Of a stretch of 45,916 nt of DNA, positions 30,367-38,563 are shown piece after piece (the first letter of the stretch is position 1; each line of letters starts with the position of its first letter). This DNA is from Chloroflexota bacterium (lineage in GTDB: Bacteria; Chloroflexota; Dehalococcoidia; SM23-28-2; RBG-16-64-32). The DNA is taken from positions 1,737-47,652 of the forward strand of contig JACZRQ010000007.1 in NCBI GenBank assembly GCA_022574655.1. The letters run 5' to 3'. Below the pieces are notes generated by a model. It worked only from the letters and a program-made list of their open reading frames with translations. It did no database searches and had not been told where the DNA came from. Both the position numbers and the translations under genes were made by a program.

Positions 30367-31475
30367 ACGAGAACGCCGACTAGGGCCGCTGCCGCATCGT
30401 ACGGCGCGGCTAGTGCCGGTTGTAGGGATTCCACCCAGATCCAGTCAAAGAACGGCTCCAGCGCTTCGTCCCAGAGCCAGAGGAACGCCGGCTTGAGAGC
30501 GATCTCCCAGAGGCTGCCGAGGACGATGCCGATCCAGAATAGTTGATGAGGGATGCTGCCCAGAACCGAGATAGTGTACGCCGGGATCCGAGGCACCTTG
30601 AGGGAATGGAATGTGATCGCTCGGGCGAACGGGGCCATGAGCATGATCGTGTATGGGATCGCGAGAATCCGCAGGAAAGTCCCGGTTCGGTCCGGCCGCT
30701 CCGCGATCGGCAGGATGAAACGCCTCACGAACCGCCGTTCGCGGATCCATCCGCTGAGGTCATGCATGACTCGCTCACCGTCAAGCAGAAATAGGTAGAC
30801 GGCGGAGCAGGCCGCGAACACTAGTCCCATGATCCATGCGGCGGGCCAGCGTCCGATCGTCTCGATCAGGAAGATCGCCAAGATCCCATCGACGGTGACC
30901 TGGACTCGCCAGAGCACGATGGCTGACGCCGATCGCCGTGTCAGGCGCGCACGCAGCTTCCTCCACCAATCGAGCGCCGACCAGCCGGCGGGACGAGCGG
31001 CGGTGCGCTGTCCGATGTGGAAGCCGTGATGGAACGTGAGGGCGCCAGCGCGTGCAACTGCGAAGGCCGCGACCGGGAGGAGGGAGAGCGTAGCCAGTCC
31101 AAAGACGCCAGCCTCTAGCGCGGCGTCATCAGCGAGCCGGCTGGCCTCACTGTTGGCGGGAGATACGTTTGCGGTGTCCCCGTGGTCGAAGTAGTCTGTC
31201 GCTGCTCCGTACGTGAGGCCGAAGAGCAGTACGAGCACGAATAGAACGGCCCATAAACCAAGGATCTTCTTCCAGAACCTCGTAACGCCCGGATGCTTTG
31301 CGGCGGATGTGTCCTCTATACCACGCCGGCGACCCTCTCGGTATACGGCCGCGAAGCCCGGTGGCCCGAGGCCGCTCATCCAGCCAACCCAGCGAGGGAC
31401 CGATGGAGCGGACGGCGAGGGATCACGAGTTTCTGAGGGCGGTTGCGTAGTGATAACGGCGTCTTCGCTGGCCAT
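30363..31475 (-). CDS. multi-spanning membrane protein, unknown function
   Basis: A 370-aa protein with a proline-rich cytoplasmic N-terminus of about 70 residues followed by roughly six to seven hydrophobic segments, for example ILGLWAVLFVLVLLFGLTYGA, VFGLATLSLLPVAAFAVARAGAL, WPAAWIMGLVFAACSAVYLFLL, ILAIPYTIMLMAPFARAI and LFWIGIVLGSLWEIAL. An aromatic-rich C-terminus (FLWLWDEALEPFFDWIWVESL) is unusual. No transporter signature is recognised. It is downstream of thpR by 8 nt and ends overlapping galE tail to tail. Confidence 0.78.
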   Translation of the reverse strand: MASEDAVITTQPPSETRDPSPSAPSVPRWVGWMSGLGPPGFAAVYREGRRRGIEDTSAAKHPGVTRFWKKILGLWAVLFVLVLLFGLTYGAATDYFDHGDTANVSPANSEASRLADDAALEAGVFGLATLSLLPVAAFAVARAGALTFHHGFHIGQRTAARPAGWSALDWWRKLRARLTRRSASAIVLWRVQVTVDGILAIFLIETIGRWPAAWIMGLVFAACSAVYLFLLDGERVMHDLSGWIRERRFVRRFILPIAERPDRTGTFLRILAIPYTIMLMAPFARAITFHSLKVPRIPAYTISVLGSIPHQLFWIGIVLGSLWEIALKPAFLWLWDEALEPFFDWIWVESLQPALAAPYDAAAALVGVLV

Positions 31476-31483
31476 CGCTGAGA

Positions 31484-32071
31484 TCAGTCTCCGTCAGGTA
31501 GTTCCACGGACATGAGGCGATTATAGACCGCACCGCTGGGGCCGAGCTTGCTGCGGATTAGCGCGATTTCTTCCACGAGCACTTCGGTGTCTGGTCCACG
31601 AACAGAGTCGATCGCTGTCCGGATCGGTTCCGCCATCTCTGCTGACGTTTCTGGCCTGACTCGTGCGAGCGTCAGGTGCGCGCTGAACTTGCGGTTCTCC
31701 CGCTTGAATCCAAGCTTCGATAGCTCCGCCTCCACCGCGCCCTGAAGCGCAGCAAGCTCCTCGATGTCTCCCGTAAGGTCCACCCAGAGCACGCGCGGGT
31801 GCCTTCCACCGAACGCCCCTATTCGCCCCAGCAACAGCCGGTGGCGTCGGGTCCCCGTGACTGCGCGAGACAGCGCCTCGCCAATCCGCGGTACCATCTC
31901 CTCGGGCGTGTCGCCAAGGAACTTGAGCGTGAGGTGGATCCCCTCGCCGCGCACCCAGCGCAGCCGCTCCAGCCCATGTGTTCTGAGATCGTCTTGCAGG
32001 TCGGCGAGCGCCTGCCGCACTCCATCGCCCAATTCCACGGCAACGAACAGGCGCAGTTCGCTCGTCGTCAA
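31484..32071 (-). CDS. thpR: RNA 2',3'-cyclic phosphodiesterase
   Basis: A 195-aa enzyme of the 2H phosphoesterase (LigT/ThpR) family, hydrolysing 2',3'-cyclic phosphate ends of RNA. Both HxTx motifs are present: HLTLKFLG near residue 45 and HLTLARVR near residue 132. The N-terminus RLFVAVELGDGVRQAL is typical. The start is TTG at 32071 with AAAGGAT just upstream. It follows the amidohydrolase by 9 nt and precedes the membrane protein by 8 nt, so the three form one minus-strand operon. Confidence 0.95.
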   Translation of the reverse strand: MTTSELRLFVAVELGDGVRQALADLQDDLRTHGLERLRWVRGEGIHLTLKFLGDTPEEMVPRIGEALSRAVTGTRRHRLLLGRIGAFGGRHPRVLWVDLTGDIEELAALQGAVEAELSKLGFKRENRKFSAHLTLARVRPETSAEMAEPIRTAIDSVRGPDTEVLVEEIALIRSKLGPSGAVYNRLMSVELPDGD

Positions 32072-32080
32072 TCCTTTGTC

Positions 32081-32914
32081 TTAAAGCCCCAGGAGCCGCT
32101 GCGCGTTCGCGCCCAGAATCAGGTCCAGATCGGAGGAGCGAAACACACCCGATCGCAGCTCCTCGATCTGGAGTGACTGCGGCACCAGCGGGTAGTCGCT
32201 GCCAAGCAGGATCCTCTCGGCGCCGATCAGCCCGATCAGGTGCTCGTAGGCCGTGTGATCGTACAGGAGCCGCTGCGCCGCCGTGTCGACGTACAGGTGA
32301 TCGAACGTTTCCCGTACCTCGGGCATCGGCGCGTAAAACGGCAGCCCTCCGGCCAGATGCGCGCCCACGATCGGTATCTCTTGGTGAGTCGTCGCGAACT
32401 CCGCGAAGTCGGTCAGCGCGCCGCCTTGCTTACCGGCGTAGTCGCGCCCTACCGGCTCCGTCACGTGGAACAGCAGGATAAGGTTCTCTCGTTTCGCGAC
32501 GTTCGCCAGCTCTTTGCCCGCTTCGCCCGTGAGGCTCCAACCCTGGCTGTCGGGCCTCAGCTCGCCGAGGCCCTTCGCCCCGGCCCGCGCAACTCGGATC
32601 GCCTCTTCCGCCGCGCTATCGTGCGCCGGGTTGACCGTGCAGAACGGAACGATGCGACCGTCACTCTTCGCCGCCTCATCGAGCAGGTAGTCGTTGTGAC
32701 GGACGTTCAGTTCATCATCCGTCCAGGCGAAACCGACGGCCACGCTGGCGCCGACTTCCGCTGCGTCCATCTGTTCCAGCAGGTCTTCGCTGGTGGCAAG
32801 CTTCGTTTTGGGGTCCGCGTACATCTCCGCGAAAGTGGCGTCACGGCGAATGTACTCATCCCGTTCATCTCGGACTTGGGGCGGGAAGATGTGAGTGTGA
32901 AAGTCGATGATCAC
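32081..32914 (-). CDS. amidohydrolase family 2 protein
   Basis: A 277-aa TIM-barrel metal-dependent hydrolase or decarboxylase of the ACMSD-like amidohydrolase 2 group. The metal motif DFHTHIF is at the very N-terminus; a later His is in LILLFHVTEPVG, another in IVGAHLAGG, and the catalytic Asp in LGSDYPL. GTG at 32914 (VIIDFHTHIF) puts the start where the family expects it, and a TACTCT box lies exactly 6 nt upstream; the ORF-track start at 32929 would overlap that box. The substrate is unknown. Confidence 0.88.
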   Translation of the reverse strand: MIIDFHTHIFPPQVRDERDEYIRRDATFAEMYADPKTKLATSEDLLEQMDAAEVGASVAVGFAWTDDELNVRHNDYLLDEAAKSDGRIVPFCTVNPAHDSAAEEAIRVARAGAKGLGELRPDSQGWSLTGEAGKELANVAKRENLILLFHVTEPVGRDYAGKQGGALTDFAEFATTHQEIPIVGAHLAGGLPFYAPMPEVRETFDHLYVDTAAQRLLYDHTAYEHLIGLIGAERILLGSDYPLVPQSLQIEELRSGVFRSSDLDLILGANAQRLLGL

Positions 32915-32920
32915 GCCGGA

Positions 32921-32926
32921 AGAGTA
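32921..32926 (-). promoter_or_regulatory. -10-like box (TACTCT) of the amidohydrolase operon
   Basis: TACTCT on minus with 6 nt to the GTG at 32914 and no Shine-Dalgarno. It matches the leaderless spacing seen elsewhere in the window. Confidence 0.4.
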
Positions 32927-32990
32927 CACTATTTTGGACCATGTTTTCGGGCTGAGGCCGCACTGTTTGCAGGGATTATTGATGCATTCC

Positions 32991-32996
32991 TATAAT
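32991..32996 (+). promoter_or_regulatory. -10 box (TATAAT) of the transketolase operon
   Basis: A perfect TATAAT 34 nt before the ATG at 33031; a weak TTGCAG (32967-32972) lies 18 nt upstream. AAGGAGAG sits 5 nt before the ATG. Confidence 0.6.
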
Positions 32997-33030
32997 GAGG
33001 TGCCATTCCGCTCCTTGGAAGGAGAGAACC

Positions 33031-33933
33031 ATGGTCGCAACTCAGACATCGGTCGATGAACTGAAGTCCATCGCCAAACGTGTCCGCCGCAATATCATCC
33101 GGATGGTCGTCGCCGCCAACTCGGGACATCCCGGTGGCTCGCTTTCCGCCGCCGACATTCTCGTCACGCTCTACTTTCGCGTTCTCCGCCACGATCCGAA
33201 GAACCCCGATTGGCCCGACCGCGACCGTCTCATCATCAGCAAAGGCCACGCGACGCCTGGAGTCTACGGAGTGATGGGCGAAGCCGGGTACTTCTCGACG
33301 GAGGAGTTCGACAACTTTCGTACGCCGAACGCGCTCCTGCAGGGACACGTCGTCATGGGTAAGCCCGCCGGCGTCGAGATGTCCGGTGGCGCGCTCGGAA
33401 TGGGCCTATCTTTCTCGCTCGGTCAAGCGCTCGCCGGCAAGCTTGACGGTAAGGACTACCACGTCTTCTGCCTCCTCAGCGACGGCGACTGTCAGGAAGG
33501 CCAGACCTGGGAAGCCGCCATGGCTGCTGGGCACCACAAGGCCGATAACGTGACCGCAATCGTCGATCGGAACCACATCCAGAACGATGGCTACTCTGAC
33601 TACGAGCACTTCCCGGACGGCGATCAGCCGGCGAAGCCCGGCGGCTGGGTCATGGCTGACAATCACACCGCGAACATCATGAACCTGGAACCGCTCTCCG
33701 CTAAGTGGGAGGCGTTCGGCTGGAACGTAATCCACGTCCGGGACGGACACGACTTCGAGGCGATCACCGCCGCGCTCGAGGAGGCGCGGGCTCACACGGG
33801 CCAACCCACCGTGGTCATCTGCGAGACGACGAAGGGCAAAGGGGTCTCGTTCATGGAGCACAACCCGGACTTCCACGGCAAGGCGCCGGACAAAGAGCAG
33901 ACCGAACAAGCGTATCGCGAGTTGGCGGACTAA
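33031..33933 (+). CDS. transketolase, N-terminal (TPP-binding) subunit
   Basis: A 300-aa half of a split transketolase, for the non-oxidative pentose phosphate pathway. It carries the pyrophosphate-binding half: NSGHPGGSLSAADILVTLYF, ISKGHATPGVYGVMGE, and the TPP motif LSDGDCQEGQTWEAAMAAGHHKADNVTAIVDRN (GDG...N). I choose ATG at 33031 with AAGGAGAG upstream; the ORF-track start at 32995 overlaps the promoter. The C-terminal subunit follows after 15 nt. Confidence 0.96.
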   Translation: MVATQTSVDELKSIAKRVRRNIIRMVVAANSGHPGGSLSAADILVTLYFRVLRHDPKNPDWPDRDRLIISKGHATPGVYGVMGEAGYFSTEEFDNFRTPNALLQGHVVMGKPAGVEMSGGALGMGLSFSLGQALAGKLDGKDYHVFCLLSDGDCQEGQTWEAAMAAGHHKADNVTAIVDRNHIQNDGYSDYEHFPDGDQPAKPGGWVMADNHTANIMNLEPLSAKWEAFGWNVIHVRDGHDFEAITAALEEARAHTGQPTVVICETTKGKGVSFMEHNPDFHGKAPDKEQTEQAYRELAD

Positions 33934-33948
33934 CCGGAGGATCCCAGC

Positions 33949-34902
33949 ATGGTTCAAGCAACGAAGATGGAGGCGACCCGCGCCGCCCTCGGACCCACGC
34001 TCATCAAGCTTCGCAACGAGGGTCTCGACATCGTCTGTGTCGACGCCGACCTCGGCTACTCGACGTCCGCCGTTAAGTTCGGCCGCGAGTTCCCGGAGCG
34101 CTTCTTTCCGGTCGGTGTCGCCGAGCAGAACATGATCGGCGTGGCGGCAGGGCTGGCAGCGACAGGCAAGATCGCCTTCTGCAGCTCGTTCGCCGTTTTC
34201 GCGCCCGGACACTGCTTCGACCAACTCCGGATGGCTGTCGCCCAGCCGAAGACGAACGTCAAGCTCGTCGCCAGCCACGCCGGGCTCGTGACGGGTGAGG
34301 ATGGCGCCTCCGCCCAGTCTCTCGAAGACATCGGTCTCATGCTCTCGATGCCAACGTTCAACGTCATCGTTCCCGCCGACTCTGTAGAAGCGGCGCAGGC
34401 GATCGAAGCGGCGGCGCGCACCGACGGGCCGTTCTACATTCGCACGATGCGCGCAAAGACCGCGGTCGTCCACGATGAGTCGTACCGGTTTCAGCTTGGC
34501 AAATGGAGCCGGCTTCGCGAAGGATCGGACGTTACGCTCATCGCCATAGCCGACATGGTGAAGGTCGCGCTCGACGCTGCCGAACTGTTGTCCTCCGACG
34601 GAATCAACGCCCGTGTCCTCAACGCCGCCTCGCTGCGGCCGTTGGACCGCGAGGCGATCGTCGCCGCGGCGGACGAAACGGGTGCCATCGTCACGGCTGA
34701 AGACCACTTCGTCCACGGTGGCCTCGGTTCCCTCGTCGCCGGTGTGGTCGCCGAAGAGCACCCAGTGCCGATCGAGTTCGTCGGCATGCGCGATCGCTAC
34801 GGTACCAGCGGTACCTCAGAGCAGGTCCTTGCGTTCTTCAACCTCACGCCCGAGGCGGTCGCCGAGTCCGCCAAGAAGGCGATAGACCGTAAGTCTGAGT
34901 AA
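33949..34902 (+). CDS. transketolase, C-terminal subunit
   Basis: A 317-aa partner that contributes the pyrimidine-binding and C-terminal domains of split transketolase. Marks are DADLGYSTSAVKFGREFPERFFPVGVAEQNMIGVAAGLA (catalytic Glu in EQN), CSSFAVFAPGHCFDQLRMAVA, SHAGLVTGEDGASAQSLEDIG and the C-terminal GAIVTAEDHFVHGGLGSLVA. A GGAGGAT site precedes ATG 33949. The closest split relatives can be transketolase or 1-deoxyxylulose-5-phosphate synthase-like; the two-gene layout supports transketolase. Confidence 0.95.
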   Translation: MVQATKMEATRAALGPTLIKLRNEGLDIVCVDADLGYSTSAVKFGREFPERFFPVGVAEQNMIGVAAGLAATGKIAFCSSFAVFAPGHCFDQLRMAVAQPKTNVKLVASHAGLVTGEDGASAQSLEDIGLMLSMPTFNVIVPADSVEAAQAIEAAARTDGPFYIRTMRAKTAVVHDESYRFQLGKWSRLREGSDVTLIAIADMVKVALDAAELLSSDGINARVLNAASLRPLDREAIVAAADETGAIVTAEDHFVHGGLGSLVAGVVAEEHPVPIEFVGMRDRYGTSGTSEQVLAFFNLTPEAVAESAKKAIDRKSE

Positions 34903-34935
34903 CCGAGGCGGGTCTCCCGCCGTTCAACGTACGGC

Positions 34936-35862
34936 ATGACCGAGGCACCCGTACGTATCGCCGCGATCTCCCTCGCCATCACGGCAGCCCTGTTGATCGT
35001 CAAGCTTGTGCTCGGTCTGATCAGCAACAGCATCGCCGTCCTCTCCGACGCTGTGGATAGCGGCACCGACCTCGTCGGAGGTGCCGCGGCGCTCGTCAGC
35101 GTCCGCATCGCCGCCCAGCCGGCCGACCGCGAGCACCCCTTCGGCCACGGCAAGTCCGAAAGCATCTCCGCCGCCGTCGCCGCAACGGTCATCGCCCTTG
35201 GCGGCGGCTTCGTCACCTACCAAGCGGTATCGCGTCTGATCGGAGGCAGCCCGGACATAAACGTCGGCGTTGGACTGATAGCAGTGCTCATTGCCCTCGT
35301 TGCCAACATCGTCATGGGCTTCTTCATGCGCCGCGAGGCTCGGCGGTCGGACTCGACGGCCCTACGTGCCGAAGCCACCCACCTAACGACCAACGTCGTC
35401 CAGGCGGGAGCGATCATCGTCGGCCTCTCGCTCGTCGCCATCACCGACGAGAAGATATTCGACCCTCTCGTCGCTCTTGGACTAGCCGCGTACATGGGTT
35501 ACACGGCGATCGGTCTCATTCGGACTGCTCTCAGTGAGATGATGGACATGGCCCTGCCAGCGGAGGACATTCGCACCATCTGCGACGTGCTCGTTGCGCA
35601 CCGGTCCGACGTGCGTGGCTTCCACCGGCTGCGCACGCGCCGGTCGGGGTCCGAGCGTCACGTCGACATGCACATCATGTTCGACGCCGATAAGTCGGTC
35701 GAAGAGGCGCATCACGTCGCCGACGCTATCGACCACGAGATCCACACGAGGCTCCCGGGTGCCGTCGTCGTCATCCACGTTGAGCCGGACGTCGGTCAGG
35801 AGAAGCGCACGCTCGAAGAGCTTGTTGCGGAGCTGGCGGGCGGTTCCGTTAGCGACGATTGA
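34936..35862 (+). CDS. cation diffusion facilitator (CDF) family transporter
   Basis: A 308-aa inner-membrane exporter of divalent metals (Zn, Mn, Fe or Co) in exchange for protons. It has six predicted helices. The first metal site is in TM2, SDAVDSGTDLVGG (Asp-x3-Asp), followed by the loop EHPFGHGKSE, and the TM5 region ALRAEATHLTTNVVQAGAIIVG carries His-x3-Asn/Asp-like residues. A cytoplasmic C-terminal domain (GFHRLRTRRSGSERHVDMHIMFD ... VVIHVEPD) binds metal and dimerises. The metal cannot be told. It follows the transketolase pair by 33 nt. Confidence 0.92.
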   Translation: MTEAPVRIAAISLAITAALLIVKLVLGLISNSIAVLSDAVDSGTDLVGGAAALVSVRIAAQPADREHPFGHGKSESISAAVAATVIALGGGFVTYQAVSRLIGGSPDINVGVGLIAVLIALVANIVMGFFMRREARRSDSTALRAEATHLTTNVVQAGAIIVGLSLVAITDEKIFDPLVALGLAAYMGYTAIGLIRTALSEMMDMALPAEDIRTICDVLVAHRSDVRGFHRLRTRRSGSERHVDMHIMFDADKSVEEAHHVADAIDHEIHTRLPGAVVVIHVEPDVGQEKRTLEELVAELAGGSVSDD

Positions 35863-35935
35863 TCGCGGGCCAAACTGGCAGGCCATAACCGCCCAGAACT
35901 TCCGATCTAGGTCGCTCCGTGGCATTCTGTGAAAC

Positions 35936-36595
35936 GTGAGTCGCATCAATCTATACGCGGACGAATCAGGCAACTTCGATTGGTCGCATCCGCCTAAGGG
36001 AAGTAGATACTTCATCCTCACGACTATCGCTGTCCATGACAGTCATGAGATCGCCCATGACCTATTGGCTCTTCGGCGACGTTTAGCTTGGGATGGTGTG
36101 GACATCGATCGAGCGTTTCACGCAACCGAAGACACTCAGGCAATTCGTGACGAGGTGTTTCGGGTAATCACGGGCCATGATCTGAGAGTCGATGCGACGA
36201 TCTTGGAGAAAGCCAAGGCCGAACCGCGCCTCAGATCGAGTCCTGAACGGTTCTACCAGTACGCTTGGTATTACCACATGAAACATATCGTGCCAGTCGT
36301 CTCGCAGAGTGGTGATGACCTCTTTGTTGTAGCTGCTTCAGTGGGGACGAAGAAGAAGAGGGAAGCGTTTTACGAAGGTGTGAGGAACGTTATGGAACAG
36401 GTGGCCGGCGACCGAACGATTCGGACAGCTTGCTGGCCGGCCGCGATCGACCCCTGCCTGCAAGTCGCAGACTATTGCTCTTGGGCTATCCAAAGACAGT
36501 TGGAGAGCGCGGATGACCGCTCGTTCGTTCTAATCAAGCCATACGTCAAGACGATGTTCGAATTGTTCAAGTCTGGCTCGACCTACTACTACTAA
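35936..36595 (+). CDS. DUF3800 domain protein
   Basis: A 219-aa protein with the DUF3800 layout: the N-terminal acidic motif LYADESGNFDW, then FHATEDTQAIRDEVFRVI, and the C-terminal PCLQVADYCSWAIQRQLE that completes an RNase H-like fold. These proteins are often found on plasmids, prophages and in defence islands; their activity is not settled. The start is GTG at 35936 with no clear ribosome site. Its base composition is visibly more AT-rich than its neighbours, and the flank downstream carries nested inverted repeats, so it looks horizontally acquired. Confidence 0.82.
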   Translation: MSRINLYADESGNFDWSHPPKGSRYFILTTIAVHDSHEIAHDLLALRRRLAWDGVDIDRAFHATEDTQAIRDEVFRVITGHDLRVDATILEKAKAEPRLRSSPERFYQYAWYYHMKHIVPVVSQSGDDLFVVAASVGTKKKREAFYEGVRNVMEQVAGDRTIRTACWPAAIDPCLQVADYCSWAIQRQLESADDRSFVLIKPYVKTMFELFKSGSTYYY

Positions 36596-36624
36596 AAGAA
36601 AAACGGGCCAGCTACCCTTGCGGG

Positions 36625-36640
36625 AGAGCCCGGGGGCTCT
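36625..36640 (+). terminator. short hairpin after the DUF3800 gene
   Basis: AGAGCC-CGGG-GGCTCT (6-bp stem, 4-nt loop) 30 nt after the stop. Only TATC follows, so terminator strength is doubtful. Confidence 0.4.
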
Positions 36641-36643
36641 TAT

Positions 36644-36712
36644 CACTGACCCCTAAAACGCACCTCTATCGTACACGTTCTGTATACGATAGTCCACGTC
36701 GGGATGTCAGTG
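36644..36712. repeat. nested inverted repeats downstream of DUF3800
   Basis: An outer pair CACTGAC (36644-36650) / GTCAGTG (36706-36712) encloses an inner perfect pair CTATCGTA (36666-36673) / TACGATAG (36685-36692). It may be a protein-binding site, a mobile-element end or an RNA structure. No gene is seen in 36596-36733. Confidence 0.5.
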
Positions 36713-36733
36713 GGATTTTATCCTCGTCGAACG

Positions 36734-37060
36734 CTAAGGCTCGTCGTCGCCGTCGAACTCGTCGCCGGCGACTTTGCCGAAGTCCTCGTCCGACAGGACC
36801 ACTGACTCGCGGCCGATCCACACCGTGATTACGAAGTCTTCGCGGAAAGGGTCGTTTGAGACGACGAGTCGCTCATCCACCTCGCTGATCAGCTCTTTCA
36901 CGTCGTCTTCGCTCAATCGCTCGATGACGCAGAGCGTCCCGTAGCTGACCTCGGGCGTGAAGTGCAGGTCGATCCGCCCAACCTCCTCGTCATCGAGTTC
37001 AACGATGTACGACTCGGAGTTCTCCGTGCGGCACTCTCGTTCGAACGTATATCCACTCAT
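36734..37060 (-). CDS. small acidic hypothetical protein
   Basis: A 108-aa soluble, strongly acidic protein (TFERECRTENSESYIVELDDEEVGRIDLHFT ... CVIERLSEDDVKELISEVDERL ... VWIGRESVVLSDEDFGKV). The pattern of strand (SYIVELDDEEVGRIDLHFT), helix (DDVKELISEVDE) and strand (REDFVITVWIG) suggests a compact alpha/beta fold. No family is recognised. It starts 26 nt after the proA stop, and a weak AAGAG precedes its ATG, so it is probably the last gene of the proline cluster. Confidence 0.68.
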   Translation of the reverse strand: MSGYTFERECRTENSESYIVELDDEEVGRIDLHFTPEVSYGTLCVIERLSEDDVKELISEVDERLVVSNDPFREDFVITVWIGRESVVLSDEDFGKVAGDEFDGDDEP

Positions 37061-37086
37061 AGCTCAACTCTTAGCGGGTAGCGAGG

Positions 37087-38370
37087 CTACTTCGGCCGTG
37101 TCTGGCCGCTGCCGAACACGATCCACTTGTACGTGGTGATTTCGCGCAGTCCCACCGGACCGCGGGCGATCGTCTTCTGGGTAGAGTCGATGATCTCGGC
37201 GCCCAGCCCGAACTGAGCGCCGTCTGTAAACTGCGTGCTGGCGTTTACATAACATACCGCGGAGTCCACTTCGTCGAGGAAGCGCATTGCGGCGCTGTAG
37301 TCTTCGGTGATAATCGCGTCCGAGTGGCCGGTGCCGTAGCGGTAGATGTGGTCGAGCGCATCGTCGAGCGAGTCCACCACCTTAACGGAGGCGACGAGAG
37401 CGAGGAACTCCGTGCCGAAGTCGTCTTCCCCCGCCGCCACCACGTTGGCGCCCGGTATATCGGTGCCCTGCACGATCTCGAGCGCCCGTTCGTCGCAGCG
37501 GATCTCCACGCCTGACTCGGTCAGGGCGCGCGCGATGTCGGGGAGGATCGACGGCGCCGCCTCGCGATGGATGATTACCGTGTCGAGCGCGTTGCAGATG
37601 CTGAAGCGGCGCGTCTTGGCGTTGTGGGTGATCGCCACGGCCTTGTCGGGGTCCGCCGCCCGGTCGACGTAGGTATGGCAGACGCCGGTGCCGCCGATGA
37701 GCGTCGGCATCGTCGCGTTCTCCTTGACGAAGTTGATCAGCGCCGCGCCGCCGCGCGGGACGACGAGATCGATGACGTCGTCCATCTTCAGAAGCTCGCC
37801 GATGAGCGCGCGGTCTGTGTTCTCGATCAGTTGTAAGGAGTCGACCGGCGCGCCGGACGATGCGATCGCCTCGCGTAGCACCTGCGCTATCGCCCGGTTC
37901 GACATTATCGTCTCTTTGCCGCCGCGGAGGATGCTCGCGTTGCCCGACTTCAGACAGAGCGACGAGATGTCCACCGTCACGTTCGGGCGGCTCTCGTAGA
38001 TCGCGGCGATGACGCCGAGCGGGACGCGTCGTCTCCCGACCTTCAGCCCGTTCGGCAGAGTACGCATGTCGATCATCTCGCCCACCGGATCGGGGAGCGC
38101 TGCCACCTGCCGGACGTCAGCGGCGATCGCTTCCAGCTTTTCGGCGCTGAGGGTGAGACGGTCGACGACGGCATCAGAGAGACCGGCCTCGCGGCCGGCC
38201 TTTACGTCGTGTTCGTTGGCGCTGAGGATGTCGGACGATCGCTCGATCAGCGCTTCAGCGATGTTGAGAAGGGCCTGGTTCTTGACCTCGGTCGAGACAC
38301 GAGCCAGTTGGCGGGCCGCCTGTTTCGCGGCCGCGCCCTTGGTCTTAAGCTCGCTCGTCGTAGTCGTCAC
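37087..38370 (-). CDS. proA: gamma-glutamyl phosphate reductase
   Basis: A 427-aa NADPH-dependent reductase converting gamma-glutamyl phosphate to glutamate semialdehyde, the second step of proline synthesis. It is an aldehyde-dehydrogenase-fold protein with ESRPNVTVDISSLCLKSGNASILRGGKE, VIDLVVPRGGAALINFV, and the catalytic Cys in LIGGTGVCHTYVD; the C-terminal GLGAEIIDSTQKTIARGPVGLREITTYKWIVFG is the family signature. The start is GTG at 38370. It lies 32 nt after the bS22 gene, and proB is four genes upstream. Confidence 0.97.
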   Translation of the reverse strand: MTTTTSELKTKGAAAKQAARQLARVSTEVKNQALLNIAEALIERSSDILSANEHDVKAGREAGLSDAVVDRLTLSAEKLEAIAADVRQVAALPDPVGEMIDMRTLPNGLKVGRRRVPLGVIAAIYESRPNVTVDISSLCLKSGNASILRGGKETIMSNRAIAQVLREAIASSGAPVDSLQLIENTDRALIGELLKMDDVIDLVVPRGGAALINFVKENATMPTLIGGTGVCHTYVDRAADPDKAVAITHNAKTRRFSICNALDTVIIHREAAPSILPDIARALTESGVEIRCDERALEIVQGTDIPGANVVAAGEDDFGTEFLALVASVKVVDSLDDALDHIYRYGTGHSDAIITEDYSAAMRFLDEVDSAVCYVNASTQFTDGAQFGLGAEIIDSTQKTIARGPVGLREITTYKWIVFGSGQTRPK

Positions 38371-38401
38371 GTTTAGTTCCGCCTAGAACGGCCGCGTTAG
38401 G

Positions 38402-38497
38402 CTACTTGTGTCGTCGCTGCCAGCGCGTCTTCTTCAGCATCTTGCGATGCTTGTGCTTGCCTATCTTTTTGCGGCGCTTTTTTATGACGGAACCCAT
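38402..38497 (-). CDS. small ribosomal protein bS22-like (AURKAIP1/COX24 domain)
   Basis: A 31-residue very basic peptide missing from the ORF track. Minus strand from ATG 38497: MGSVIKKRRKKIGKHKHRK then MLKKTRWQRRHK and TAG. It matches the short AURKAIP1/COX24-domain proteins known as bS22 in mycobacterial 30S structures, where they sit near the decoding region. GGAGG lies 4 nt before the ATG. It is placed between the DUF35 gene (66 nt upstream) and proA (31 nt downstream). Recognition rests on the near-invariant GSVIKKRRK start. Confidence 0.9.
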   Translation of the reverse strand: MGSVIKKRRKKIGKHKHRKMLKKTRWQRRHK

Positions 38498-38563
38498 CTA
38501 ACCTCCGGTGGTTGTTCCAAGGATAGAGACGAGACAGGGTGTTACCACCTGTCCCGTGCCGCA

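Noticed and set aside
33406-34761. A 451-aa minus-strand ORF across both transketolase genes
   Set aside because: It lies opposite two clearly recognised genes, spans their intergenic ribosome site, and has Arg/Asp/His-rich shadow composition. It comes from the GC-biased third position of the real genes.
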